Shown here piece after piece: positions 33,701 to 41,845 of a stretch of DNA of 64,000 nt. Under the pieces are notes generated by a model, which worked only from the letters and a program-made list of their open reading frames with translations, was not told the DNA's origin and searched no databases. The translations under genes and the position numbers were made by a program. Position 1 is the first letter of the stretch. Each line of letters begins with the position of its first letter. The stretch is from Pseudomonas sp. IB20 (GTDB lineage: Bacteria > Pseudomonadota > Gammaproteobacteria > Pseudomonadales > Pseudomonadaceae): positions 3,904,302-3,968,301 of the forward strand of contig NZ_CP046103.1 in NCBI RefSeq assembly GCF_009707325.1, read 5' to 3'.

Positions 33701-35771
33701 CCTGCGCCGGCGTATTCGAGAACACGCCCTGGCACGCAATCAATTGCGCGAACTGCTCAGTGCAGACCCCCTTCGCAAACCGACTTACGACCCGGGCATC
33801 ATGAAGCTGCTGGGCGGCATGGAGGGCTACCCGGTCCTGGCTGAGCACGCTGATGGACCGCCGTCGCTGCTTGCGCAGGTACGCGATCTGTTTCCCACGC
33901 TTGACGATGCGCAAATACAGAACGCACTCGAACACATGCAAGCGCAACCAGGCGGCGCCAGCAATGAGCTCGCCCTCCTACGCGCGGAGCGCCAGGTATT
34001 GCGCCAAAACCTGCAAACCTGGCAGCAAGCCATCCCCGCTATCGACCCCGAAACCCAGCTTGCAATGACGCCTCAGCGACGGGATTACGAGCAAAGGACC
34101 CGCCACCTGATAGCCGCACAACTGGAAGAGTGCTGGCGTCAGGAAACCCCGCGCGACCAGTACTTTACGGATGGCTCGCCCAATGGTTATACCCTGAGGC
34201 TCAATGCCCCGGGCTTAACCGACCTGCCGGACCCCGGCTCAACCTTGAAGCATGTGTCACTGTTGTCCGTGATCGGCGGCCCCCACCTGCAAGGAATCGA
34301 AGGGTTTTTGCAGCGTTTTCCCTGGCTTCGCCACTTGGAACTGCGCTCGATTGCGCTGGAAGACTTGCCGCCCTACATCAGCACGCGGCCCGATCTGAAC
34401 AGCCTGATCCTGAGCGACTGCAACATTACCCTCACCGGGCAAAGCCAGGCCCGATTGAACGCCATGACCGGCCTGCACGCGCTGGACCTGCACAACAATC
34501 CGCTGGGCCTGGTACCCGATGTGCAGGCCATGCCCAACCTGAGCCTGTTGGACCTGTCGTCCACCGACATCGACCGCCTGCCCAATGGCGTATTGGATCA
34601 CCCGCAGTTGCAGGCCATCTTGCTGAGCGACAACCAAATCGCCGAGCTACCCCAGAGCCTGTTCAGCGTGACGCCCGAGACCGCCCAAAAGTTCGACCTG
34701 TCCGGTAACCCACTCACTCGGACCACCCTGCAGCGGGTCAAGGCCTACTGCCAAAACCAGGGCGCGTTTTTCGCCGCCCAGGCGCCCAGCGCGGAGCGTG
34801 CCAGGGTCATGAACCTGTACCCGACCTTTCTGGAGACTGAAGCGGACCGGTTCATCTTTCGTATGCCCGGCGACATGGACGCCGTCGCCCCGACACTCAC
34901 GCGCCTTGAAGCCGAATACGCGCAACTGGGCACCGACCTTCAGCAATGGGCCCTGAACATCCCCGCGCGCCATCCCACCCTAGGCATCCCGCTTGACGAA
35001 CAGACTGCCGCGCTGGAGCAACTGGCACGCCAGAACTTCAAGACCTTGCTTGAAGACGCTTGGCGTCGCGAAAGTGAGGAGGACCAAGAAAGCCTGGACA
35101 GTGAATTCACCCATTCAGTGGCCATTGAAACATCGACCCTGGGCCCGCTGCCTGAACTGAGCGCAAGGTTCGAGCATGTCACCAACCTCGAAATCAACGG
35201 CAGCGGCGTCACCAACGGGGTTGATGGCACGCTCAGATGCTTCCCTCACCTGGAAACACTGACCCTCAACCAATGCATGCTCGGCAAGCTGCCGCAAACA
35301 CTCGCGCACCTGCCGAGGCTGTCCATCCTGAACCTTGAAGACAGCCGGGTCACGTTGACCGCGCCAGACATCAATATGCTCAGCGACATGACCCAGCTTG
35401 AGTACATCAGCCTGAGCAATAACCCACTGGGCATGGCACCTGACGTCAGCAAACTGCATGAATTGAAGGCGCTTCATCTACGCAATAGCGGGATCAGCGC
35501 GGTACCTCACGGCCTGTTCAGTCTTCAGGAACTGGAAACGGTGGACCTGAGCGACAATTTGATCAGCGACATTCCGGCCGACCTGCTGGAATCGACAGCG
35601 GCCTATGGCGAGGACAGCGATTTCAGCGGCAACCCGCTGTCACCGCAAAGCCTGCAGTATCTGAGGCAACACTACCTGCGCACCGGCATCGATTTTCAGG
35701 TAGAGGCCGCCACAGTGGATGATCAAGGCGTGCCCTTGGTGTTCGTGGGCCCGACGCCGATGGAGGAGTAA
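30726..35771 (+). CDS. Large toxin-like protein: DUF6543-like N-terminus with two LRR blocks
   Basis: 1681 residues from the ATG at 30726 (MPDATEQTLQAAPPNQPDNHYAP; AAGGA 10 bases upstream; a GTG 48 bases earlier is possible). The N-terminal about 550 residues resemble the DUF6543 (dermonecrotic-toxin-like) region of large Pseudomonas LRR proteins, with hydrophobic segments near 441-472 (ILQAAALIIAPFVPFAGELML) and 492-517. Leucine-rich repeats occur twice, about 1155-1325 and 1468-1638 (LHALDLHNNPLGLVPDV, LEYISLSNNPLGMAPDV), each preceded by a helical segment ending in W-R-x-E. Relatives usually end in a NEL ubiquitin-ligase domain; none is seen here and the protein stops 40 residues after the last repeat. 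No signal peptide. Its stop touches the convergent argR stop. Function as an effector or toxin is inferred only. Confidence 0.75.
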   Translation: MPDATEQTLQAAPPNQPDNHYAPLKNALPRWLGETSLRRRQALGNSVVRLPQSVRSASPDNLGELKRLATAHWSAQNTVEHALANVLNAQDFAEPILTLALKTQFGLDLDVKNTFLRLYVPQTLPGLPIHSGAARTWTVSLLEAVLHNFEAKETQADAYEAVSTFITRPDARGHFDTLPAIKKGLSIHAFTQLCRDLDIGALYASYLREQLGLNEPVAEAALRLKVENSHKAELQAALHWALITGDIQLDYFRLIQGLLDGLAGMRLDGQALRYHDLSLMGADLPGIIVFAPDLETSRSAARVVAYVPGDPKHPIKEYASSQAMQKELVRQLRDEGYQRFFSRFVAHDQRGHFFANLGQLLAKVTWHPHVHGSSLPTWYEAPTDNPRVRFVATPRSGGLERHQYQRTLNQILNDGRTTAVATATVDRNARWVLWDSFVNVASSILQAAALIIAPFVPFAGELMLGYMAYQLLDEVFEGIIDWSEGVHSEAVGHLLGAVDALVQLGGFAVGGTIAIAEFRKVLPQSVIDFIDRFKPVKLANGRTLYWKPDLSAYEQPISVPQGSYRDPSGLFQHPRANLLKLDNKVYNVETDPASNTQRIAHPSRPHAYRPHVRHNGHGAWHTELEQPLQWGRQTLLRRLGHSVEGISEADQTVALNISGVDEAALRKMHVNSEKPPALLIDTLDRLRVDRALQTQIDQLNSDDPQVYGKVDPQANLQLLTGQGYWPQTRSLQFIDAQGQTAWTFGDNQLPSIRILESHLNNGDLLKAILTQLPPQDAAQAFGADVGDSRLSLDTRATHLRKKLAAIAQEKRMSLFESHYAPLQATRNPRAQRLMDAAPGLPASVAEKLLDHATAEELAELDNQRTPQRLNQSARDAWAEVRVCRAYEGLHFGAATWDTERLALHSLPQLPGWPAQVRLQVRDYSANGLLRDQVGTAQAPIVRTLVRSETGEYTWPDDNGALTKPTDLYSAILGALPEAQRQTLQLGIDQGVRLRRRIREHALARNQLRELLSADPLRKPTYDPGIMKLLGGMEGYPVLAEHADGPPSLLAQVRDLFPTLDDAQIQNALEHMQAQPGGASNELALLRAERQVLRQNLQTWQQAIPAIDPETQLAMTPQRRDYEQRTRHLIAAQLEECWRQETPRDQYFTDGSPNGYTLRLNAPGLTDLPDPGSTLKHVSLLSVIGGPHLQGIEGFLQRFPWLRHLELRSIALEDLPPYISTRPDLNSLILSDCNITLTGQSQARLNAMTGLHALDLHNNPLGLVPDVQAMPNLSLLDLSSTDIDRLPNGVLDHPQLQAILLSDNQIAELPQSLFSVTPETAQKFDLSGNPLTRTTLQRVKAYCQNQGAFFAAQAPSAERARVMNLYPTFLETEADRFIFRMPGDMDAVAPTLTRLEAEYAQLGTDLQQWALNIPARHPTLGIPLDEQTAALEQLARQNFKTLLEDAWRRESEEDQESLDSEFTHSVAIETSTLGPLPELSARFEHVTNLEINGSGVTNGVDGTLRCFPHLETLTLNQCMLGKLPQTLAHLPRLSILNLEDSRVTLTAPDINMLSDMTQLEYISLSNNPLGMAPDVSKLHELKALHLRNSGISAVPHGLFSLQELETVDLSDNLISDIPADLLESTAAYGEDSDFSGNPLSPQSLQYLRQHYLRTGIDFQVEAATVDDQGVPLVFVGPTPMEE

Positions 35772-36752
35772 TCAGCCGCGCTCGGAAGGCACTGACGACA
35801 GCTCGAAGGGGCTGCTGCTGCGTCGCTGGTTGCGGTCTTCACGTGGGGTGGCGCCGAAGAAGTTGCGGTAGGCGCTGGAGAAGTGCGGCCCCGAAGAGAA
35901 GCCACACGACAGGCCGATCTGGATGATCGACTTGCTGGTTTGCATGAGCATCTGGCGCGCCTTGTTCAGGCGCAGTTCCAGGTAATACTGGCTGGGAACG
36001 CGGTTGAGGTATTGCTTGAAGATCCGTTCAAGCTGTCGTCGCGACACGCACACGTGCTGGGCGATTTCGTCGGTGGTCAGCGGCTCTTCGATGTTGGCTT
36101 CCATCAACAGAACCGCCTGGGTCAGCTTTGGATGGCTGGAACCCAGGCGATTTTGCAGCGGGATACGCTGGCGTTCGCCGCCTTCGCGGATGCGCTCCAC
36201 CACCAGCTCTTCGGACACCGCGCCGGCCAGCTCAGCACCGTGGTCACGGGCCAATACCGCCAGCAACAGGTCAAGTACCGACATGCCGCCACAGGCGGTC
36301 AGGCGATCACGGTCCCAGTCGAACAGATGGCTGGTGGCGATAACCTTGGGGAAACGCTCGGCAAAGTCATCCTGCCAGCGCCAGTGCACGGCGGCGCGGT
36401 AGCCGTCGAGCAAGCCCAACTGAGCCAGCGGATACACCCCGGCCGACAAGCCGCCGATCACGCAACCTGCCCGCACAAGCTGCTTGAGCGCAGTGCTTAG
36501 CTGGGAGGCGATGACGGTGGGCGGTTCGTCCGCGAGCAGGAAGAGTTTCTGGAAGCCTTCAAGCTTGCCGGCCCACGGCTCGCCCGGCAATTGCCAGGCG
36601 CCTTCAATGGCAGGCTCTGCGAGCAGAAACGACAACTCGTAGACCACGTCCGGATGCACCCGCTGAGCAACGCGCAAGGCCTCCTCAGCCAGCGCAAGCG
36701 TCAGGGCTTTTGTGCTGGGCCAAATCAGGAAACCAATTTTGTGGGCGGTCAT
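35772..36752 (-). CDS. argR: Arginine-responsive AraC-family regulator ArgR
   Basis: Activates aot and aru operons and represses biosynthetic genes when arginine is present (established in P. aeruginosa). 326 residues: N-terminal DJ-1/PfpI-like sensor domain (IGFLIWPSTKALTLALAEEALRVAQ...GCVIGGLSAGVYPLAQLGLLDGYRAAVHW) and two C-terminal helix-turn-helix motifs (TTDEIAQHVCVSRRQLERIFKQYL, SIIQIGLSCGFSSGPHFSSAYRNFFGATPRE). Last gene of aotJQMOP-argR, separated from aotP by a REP pair. Its stop codon abuts that of the toxin-like gene with no gap. Confidence 0.95.
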   Translation of the reverse strand: MTAHKIGFLIWPSTKALTLALAEEALRVAQRVHPDVVYELSFLLAEPAIEGAWQLPGEPWAGKLEGFQKLFLLADEPPTVIASQLSTALKQLVRAGCVIGGLSAGVYPLAQLGLLDGYRAAVHWRWQDDFAERFPKVIATSHLFDWDRDRLTACGGMSVLDLLLAVLARDHGAELAGAVSEELVVERIREGGERQRIPLQNRLGSSHPKLTQAVLLMEANIEEPLTTDEIAQHVCVSRRQLERIFKQYLNRVPSQYYLELRLNKARQMLMQTSKSIIQIGLSCGFSSGPHFSSAYRNFFGATPREDRNQRRSSSPFELSSVPSERG

Positions 36753-36846
36753 GGAATGCTATCCGAAGCGAAGAACGGTAATGAAGACAAAGGCCAATGC
36801 TAGCCCGGAAACCAACACAAATCTCTAAAGCTAATGAAGATCAAAA

Positions 36847-36936
36847 TGTGCGAGCTGGCTTGCCTGCGATGGCGGTGGGGCAGTTGGCACATCGGTTACT
36901 GATACACCGCTATCGCAGGCAAGCCAGCTCCCACAG
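36847..36936. repeat. REP pair between aotP and argR
   Basis: GCGAGCTGGCTTGCCTGCGAT and TATCGCAGGCAAGCCAGCTC face each other in the 247-base gap. In an operon this can lower or stabilise the distal argR message. Confidence 0.88.
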
Positions 36937-36999
36937 GGACCGAAGTCAACTTCCGAGCTGCCAAGCATGCACTAACTCGGTGCACAAAAGCAGTCTTGA

Positions 37000-37764
37000 T
37001 TATTTCAGGCTGCCGGACAGAAACTGCTGCAACCGCTCCGATTGCGGGTTCACCAGCACTTCGCGCGGGTTGCCACGTTCTTCGACGATGCCTTTGTGCA
37101 AGAACACCAGTTGGTTGGACACTTCACGAGCAAAGCCCATTTCGTGGGTCACCACCACCATGGTGCGGCCTTCCTGGGCCAGGTCCTGCATGACCTTGAG
37201 CACTTCGCCAACCAGCTCCGGGTCGAGCGCCGAGGTCGGTTCGTCGAACAGCATTACCTCAGGCTCCATCGCAAGCGCACGGGCAATCGCCACGCGCTGC
37301 TGCTCGCCGCCGGACATGTGGCCGGGGAACGCATCCTTACGATGGCCCACGCCGACTTTGGCCAAGTAGTGCTCGGCCTTCTCTCGCGCGTCTTTCTTCG
37401 ACATGCCCAACACGTGCACCGGCGCTTCCATCACGTTTTCCAACGCAGTCATGTGCGACCACAGGTTGAAATGCTGGAACACCATCGACAGGCGCGAACG
37501 CATGCGTTGCAGTTGCTTGGGGTCGGCGGCCTTCATGGCGCCGTCCTTGTTGGCCACCAGTTTCAGCTCTTCGTTGTTGAGCAAAATCTTGCCGGCGTGG
37601 GGTTGCTCGAGCAGGTTGATGCAGCGCAAAAAGGTACTTTTGCCCGAACCACTGGAACCGATGATGCTGATCACATCACCGGCCGCGGCGGCCAAGGACA
37701 CACCTTTGAGCACTTCATGACTGCCATAGCGTTTATGCAGGTCTTGGACTTCAAGTTTGTACAT
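37000..37764 (-). CDS. aotP: Arginine/ornithine ABC transporter ATP-binding protein
   Basis: ATPase of the basic amino acid importer. The start at 37764 (MYKLEVQDLHKRYGSHEVLKGVSL) gives 254 residues. Walker A GSSGSGKST, Q-loop VFQHFNLWSHMT, signature MSGGEQQRVAIARAL, Walker B VMLFDEPTSALD and switch His VVVTHEM are all intact. It is 27 bases after aotO and followed by a REP pair and argR. Confidence 0.96.
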   Translation of the reverse strand: MYKLEVQDLHKRYGSHEVLKGVSLAAAAGDVISIIGSSGSGKSTFLRCINLLEQPHAGKILLNNEELKLVANKDGAMKAADPKQLQRMRSRLSMVFQHFNLWSHMTALENVMEAPVHVLGMSKKDAREKAEHYLAKVGVGHRKDAFPGHMSGGEQQRVAIARALAMEPEVMLFDEPTSALDPELVGEVLKVMQDLAQEGRTMVVVTHEMGFAREVSNQLVFLHKGIVEERGNPREVLVNPQSERLQQFLSGSLK

Positions 37765-37791
37765 GCGGTCGGTTCTCACAAAAACAGGTGG

Positions 37792-38904
37792 TCAGTCGTT
37801 GAGCAAGCGCCCGTGACGCAGCGCTTCGCGCCCCGCCACCTTGGCCAGCCAGAAACCCGCTTGGGCATAACGTAGCCGTTCAACGGCAAACAACACCCCC
37901 GAGGTGCCCGCGCGGATGATGCTCACGCGGTCTTCCAGAGGGTCAATTACTTCAAAAATCGGCTCGCCGGCCTCCACCCAGTCACCGGCTTTACGCAGGT
38001 AACTGATTACGCCGGCATGGGGGGCGAACAACAATTCGGTGCCTTCAAAGGGCAAGCCTTCGCAAGGTTCGTGCTGCGGCGCGGGCCATTCACCTTTGAT
38101 CAAGCCTTGCTCGGCCAGGAACGCCAAGATGCCTTCAGCGTGGAAGATCGCCTCATCGCGGCCGGTGTCGGCCTGGCCACCCAGTTCCAGGGTCGTCGCC
38201 AGGCACGCCAGCGGAATCTGCGCCTCGGGGAACGCCCGAGACAGACGCAACCACGGCAGCGAGCACGCCTCATCAAACGAGCTGCCGCCGGAGTCTTCGG
38301 CCAGCAGGCCGACTTTCACATTCAAATGCGCCGACAGCGAGCGCCACTGCGGCCAATGCTGGGGCAGCGCGTACATATGCAGCGCGGCTTCGGCGTCGCA
38401 ATGCAGGTCCAGAACGATATCGGCGCTGCAGGCGTGGCTCAGCAGAACGCGCTGCATGCCTTGCAACTGGCTGCTCGGCTCGGGCAATGCACTGAGCGCA
38501 TCGCTCATCGCCTGGCGGATCATGCGCACATTCGCATGCGGATCATCGCCCAGCTTGCCTTGGAGCAGCGCGGCAACCGGCTCGCTTAACTCAACGAAAT
38601 CACGGTTGAAATTCTTGCCGCTGCCGACCTCGAAACGCCCCTGGTGGCTGCCTTGCAACAGCTGGCCCAAGCCCATTGGGTTGGCCACCGGCACCAGCTC
38701 GATCACCCCGTTGAGGGCGCCTTGCTGTTCCAGTTCACTCAGGCGTTTTTTCAGCTCCCAGGCCGCGCGCATGCCGGGCAACTCGTCGGCGTGCAGGCTG
38801 GCCTGGATGTAGGCCTTGCGCTCGCCCTTGCCGAAACGAAACACGCTCAGTTGGCGCTCGCAGCCCAGGTGGCCCCAGGGCAACCGGTGATCGATACGTT
38901 CCAT
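37792..38904 (-). CDS. aotO: Succinylglutamate desuccinylase/aspartoacylase-family protein AotO
   Basis: Uncertain enzymatic role inside the aot operon; in P. aeruginosa it is not needed for uptake. 370 residues of the M14-like AstE/AspA family: IQASLHADELPGMRAAWELKKRL (His, Glu zinc ligands), VLDLHCDAEAALHMYALPQ (third ligand) and the C-terminal lipoyl-like domain (HAGVISYLRKAGDWVEAGEPIFEVIDP). Starts one base after aotM. Confidence 0.92.
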   Translation of the reverse strand: MERIDHRLPWGHLGCERQLSVFRFGKGERKAYIQASLHADELPGMRAAWELKKRLSELEQQGALNGVIELVPVANPMGLGQLLQGSHQGRFEVGSGKNFNRDFVELSEPVAALLQGKLGDDPHANVRMIRQAMSDALSALPEPSSQLQGMQRVLLSHACSADIVLDLHCDAEAALHMYALPQHWPQWRSLSAHLNVKVGLLAEDSGGSSFDEACSLPWLRLSRAFPEAQIPLACLATTLELGGQADTGRDEAIFHAEGILAFLAEQGLIKGEWPAPQHEPCEGLPFEGTELLFAPHAGVISYLRKAGDWVEAGEPIFEVIDPLEDRVSIIRAGTSGVLFAVERLRYAQAGFWLAKVAGREALRHGRLLND

Positions 38905-38905
38905 A

Positions 38906-39604
38906 TCAGTGCTTCCGTGGCGCCAGGTAGCTCAGCCAGCGGCGCTCGGCCAACTTGAACAGGCGTACCAGGATAAAGGTCAGGCACAGGTAGAACACGC
39001 CGGCCGTGATATAGGCTTCGAACGGCAGGTAGAACTGGGCGTTCACCGTGCGCGCGGCACCGGTTATGTCGATCAAGGTGACGATGGACGCCAGACTGGT
39101 GGTCTGCAACATCATGATCACTTCGTTGCTGTACTGCGGCAGCGCGCGGCGCAGGGCCGACGGCAGCAGGATGCGGCGGTACAGCTTGTAGCGCGACATG
39201 CCCATGGCCTTGGCCGCTTCGATCTCGCCATTAGGGGTGGCCTTGAGGCTACCGGCAATGATCTCGGCGGTGTAGGCGCTGGTGTTGATCGCAAAGGCCA
39301 GGCACGCGCAGAACGTGGCGCTGGACAGCAGCGGCCAGAGGAAGCTTTCGCGCACGGCTTCGAATTGGGCCAGGCCGTAGTAGATCAAAAACAGCTGCAC
39401 CAGCATCGGCGTGCCGCGAATCACATAAGTGTAGAGCCAGGCCGAGCCGTTGACGATCGGCTGCTTGGACACACGCATCAAGCCCAGAGGCAAGGCGGCG
39501 AGCAGGCCGAAGAACAGCGAAATGGCGAGCAATTTCAGGGTGGTTGCCAAGCCGCCGAGGTACAGCGGCATGGCGTCCCAGATGACGTTGTAGTCGAAGA
39601 TCAT
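38906..39604 (-). CDS. aotM: Arginine/ornithine ABC transporter permease AotM
   Basis: Inner-membrane permease of the His/Glu/Gln/Arg/opine family, 232 residues with five predicted helices and the EAA-like loop EIEAAKAMGMSRYKLYRRILLPSALRRALPQYSNEV that contacts AotP. Its ATG overlaps the aotQ stop by four bases (ATGA). Confidence 0.95.
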   Translation of the reverse strand: MIFDYNVIWDAMPLYLGGLATTLKLLAISLFFGLLAALPLGLMRVSKQPIVNGSAWLYTYVIRGTPMLVQLFLIYYGLAQFEAVRESFLWPLLSSATFCACLAFAINTSAYTAEIIAGSLKATPNGEIEAAKAMGMSRYKLYRRILLPSALRRALPQYSNEVIMMLQTTSLASIVTLIDITGAARTVNAQFYLPFEAYITAGVFYLCLTFILVRLFKLAERRWLSYLAPRKH

Positions 39605-40290
39605 AGATCAGCCGCCCTTACGCCTACCGAGTAGCGCTTCTCAAGATAGCGCAGGGCCAGCAACGACACGCTGGTGATCACCAGGTACATCGCCGCCACT
39701 GCGAGGAAGAAGGTAAAAGGCTCGCGGGTGGCATCTGCCGCCTGCTTGGCCTTGAACATCATGTCTTGCAGGCCCACCACTGAAATCAGCGCGGTGGCCT
39801 TGGTGAGTACCAGCCAGTTGTTGGTAAACCCAGGGATCGCCAGCCGAATCATGTGCGGCACCATCACCCGGAAGAACACCTGAAAACTGCTCATGCCATA
39901 CGCAAGGCCGGCCTCGGCCTGGCCCTTGGGAATGGCCATGAAGGCGCCACGGAAGGTTTCCGAGAGGTAGGCGCCAAAGATGAAACCCAGGGTGCCGATA
40001 CCGGCGGCCAAGGGGTTCAAGTCAATATAGTCGTCATAGCCAAGCAGCGGCGCGACGCGGTTCAGCAAGTCCTGACCGCCGTAGAAAATCAGCAGGATCA
40101 GCACCAAGTCAGGGATCCCGCGGATCACCGTGGAGTACAAGTCACCCAGCCAGGCCAACCAACGCACCGGCGACAGGCGTAACGCGACCCCGATCAGACC
40201 CAGAACGATCGCCAAGGCCATGGACGACAAGGCGAGCTGAAGCGTCAACCATGCGCCATCGAGGATGACGGCCCCGTAGCCTTTCAACAT
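39601..40290 (-). CDS. aotQ: Arginine/ornithine ABC transporter permease AotQ
   Basis: Second permease subunit, 229 residues, same family as AotM. Coupling loop KGQAEAGLAYGMSSFQVFFRVMVPHMIRLAIPGFTNNWLVLTKATAL. It follows aotJ by about 90 bases and overlaps aotM by four bases. Confidence 0.95.
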   Translation of the reverse strand: MLKGYGAVILDGAWLTLQLALSSMALAIVLGLIGVALRLSPVRWLAWLGDLYSTVIRGIPDLVLILLIFYGGQDLLNRVAPLLGYDDYIDLNPLAAGIGTLGFIFGAYLSETFRGAFMAIPKGQAEAGLAYGMSSFQVFFRVMVPHMIRLAIPGFTNNWLVLTKATALISVVGLQDMMFKAKQAADATREPFTFFLAVAAMYLVITSVSLLALRYLEKRYSVGVRAADL

Positions 40291-40381
40291 GATTCAGGTC
40301 CTCGAAAAGGGGGATGAAAAAATGGCGCAAACCGCAGGAATTCTGTTGCTTGCGCCATTCTGGACAGACAGCTAGGACGAG

Positions 40382-41167
40382 TTACTTAAGGTCAGCGCCG
40401 TAAATATCGAAGTCGAAGTATTTGTCCTGGATTTTCTTGTATTCGCCGTTGGCACGGATCGCAGCAATAGCAGCGTTGATCTTGTCCAGGTCGGCCTTGT
40501 CGCCTTTACGTACCGCGATACCGATGCCTTCACCGAAGTATTTGACGTCGGTGAACTGTGGGCCCACAAACGCGTAGCCTTTGCCTGCGTCGGTCTTCAG
40601 GAAACCGTCTTGCAGCAAGGTAGCGTCAGCCACGGTGCCGTCGAGGCGACCGGCTTCCACATCCAGGTAAATTTCGTTCTGCGAGCTGTAAGGAACCACG
40701 GTGGCGCCTTTAGGGGCCAGAACTTCCTTGGCGAAACGATCGTGGATCGAACCGCGCTGCACACCGATCTTCTTGCCTTTGAGTTCATCCAGGCTGTCGC
40801 TGACGGTGGTGCCTTCCTTCATCACCAGGCGCGCTGGGGACAGGTAGTAGCGGGAAGTGAAGTCCACGGACTTCTTGCGGTCGTCAGTGATGGACATGGA
40901 CGACAGGATCGCATCGATCTTGCGCACTTTAAGCGCAGGGATCAGGCCGTCGAACTCTTGCTCAACCCAGACGCACTTGACCTTCATCTCTGCGCACAAG
41001 GCGTTGCCGATGTCGTAGTCAAAACCGACGATGCTGCCATCCGGCGCCTTCGAGGCAAACGGAGGGTAAGCCGCTTCGATACCAATCTTCAGGGGCTTTT
41101 CATCAGCGAAGGCCTGCATGGACAACACGGACAGCGCCAGGGCGCCCAACAGCACAAGTTTCTTCAT
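40382..41167 (-). CDS. aotJ: Arginine/ornithine periplasmic binding protein AotJ
   Basis: Solute-binding protein that delivers arginine and ornithine to AotQM. The start at 41167 (MKKLVLLGALALSVLSMQAFA) gives a clean signal peptide cleaved before DEKPLKIG; 261 residues in all. Family 3 signature GFDYDIGNALCAEMKVKCVW and the ligand-pocket region IDAILSSMSITDDRKKSVDFTSRYY are present. First gene of the aot operon, with one ArgR-box match 156 bases upstream. Confidence 0.96.
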   Translation of the reverse strand: MKKLVLLGALALSVLSMQAFADEKPLKIGIEAAYPPFASKAPDGSIVGFDYDIGNALCAEMKVKCVWVEQEFDGLIPALKVRKIDAILSSMSITDDRKKSVDFTSRYYLSPARLVMKEGTTVSDSLDELKGKKIGVQRGSIHDRFAKEVLAPKGATVVPYSSQNEIYLDVEAGRLDGTVADATLLQDGFLKTDAGKGYAFVGPQFTDVKYFGEGIGIAVRKGDKADLDKINAAIAAIRANGEYKKIQDKYFDFDIYGADLK

Positions 41168-41322
41168 CTTGGGACTCCATCGGTAGGGCAAAAAGCAGAA
41201 TGAGCCGTGGCCCACGATGCGACTTAAGTGAAACCGAATAGCGGTGCTGCGTCCTACCCCGAATTGATACAGGAGACGACGAGCGAGTGATCGGCATTCT
41301 AACGACAGGCCGGAAGCCGATA

Positions 41323-41338
41323 TTTCCTCAATGCGACA
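41323..41338 (-). promoter_or_regulatory. ArgR box upstream of aotJ
   Basis: TGTCGCATTGAGGAAA on the minus strand fits TGTCGC-N8-AA. ArgR is known to autoregulate through the aot promoter in P. aeruginosa. Confidence 0.55.
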
Positions 41339-41690
41339 ACAATTTACAGAAGCACCGAGAAAGCGGTTCCAGCACATTGACAGCCCCCGCTTTTTATGCA
41401 GAGACAAAAGACATTAAACCTATTGATGCTGCAAATTGCGGGCCTATTATTCGCAAACCCTTCTAGCACGGCAAGTCTGGCGTTTAATCTTATTTCTGAG
41501 GGTGTCTAAACCGTGGGTTTTCGGGGCATGGGCGTAGCACTTTGCCTCATGTTTGGGCGTGGGGTTACACATTTAGTGTGCTCGGTAACATTCAGAAATA
41601 TCCAACCAGGTAAGTCGATATTTATTGGCTTGAGGGTTATGCAGGTCTGTCAGACCACGGCTTCAGCCAGCCTGCAAATACATTCCAACT

Positions 41691-41777
41691 GTGGGAGCTG
41701 GCTTGCCTGTGATAGCGGCCTGTCAGCTAGCCCATTGTTGCCTGACCCACCCTTATCGCAGGCAAGCCAGCTCCCAC
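41691..41777. repeat. REP pair between aotJ and acsA
   Basis: GTGGGAGCTGGCTTGCCTG and its inverted copy CAGGCAAGCCAGCTCCCAC, the canonical form of this family. The rest of the 678-base gap (41168-41845) holds the aotJ promoter region and the acsA terminator; a long frame crossing it is antisense to acsA and rejected. Confidence 0.9.
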
Positions 41778-41791
41778 ACTCTGAATTCCAC

Positions 41792-41825
41792 AAAAAAGCC
41801 CCATCCAGCTCACGCCGAATGGGGC
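41792..41825 (-). terminator. Terminator after acsA
   Basis: GCCCCAT and ATGGGGC form the stem; on the minus strand it is followed by a run of six T. Confidence 0.8.
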
Positions 41826-41845
41826 CCTGTCCCATCAACCTCGCC

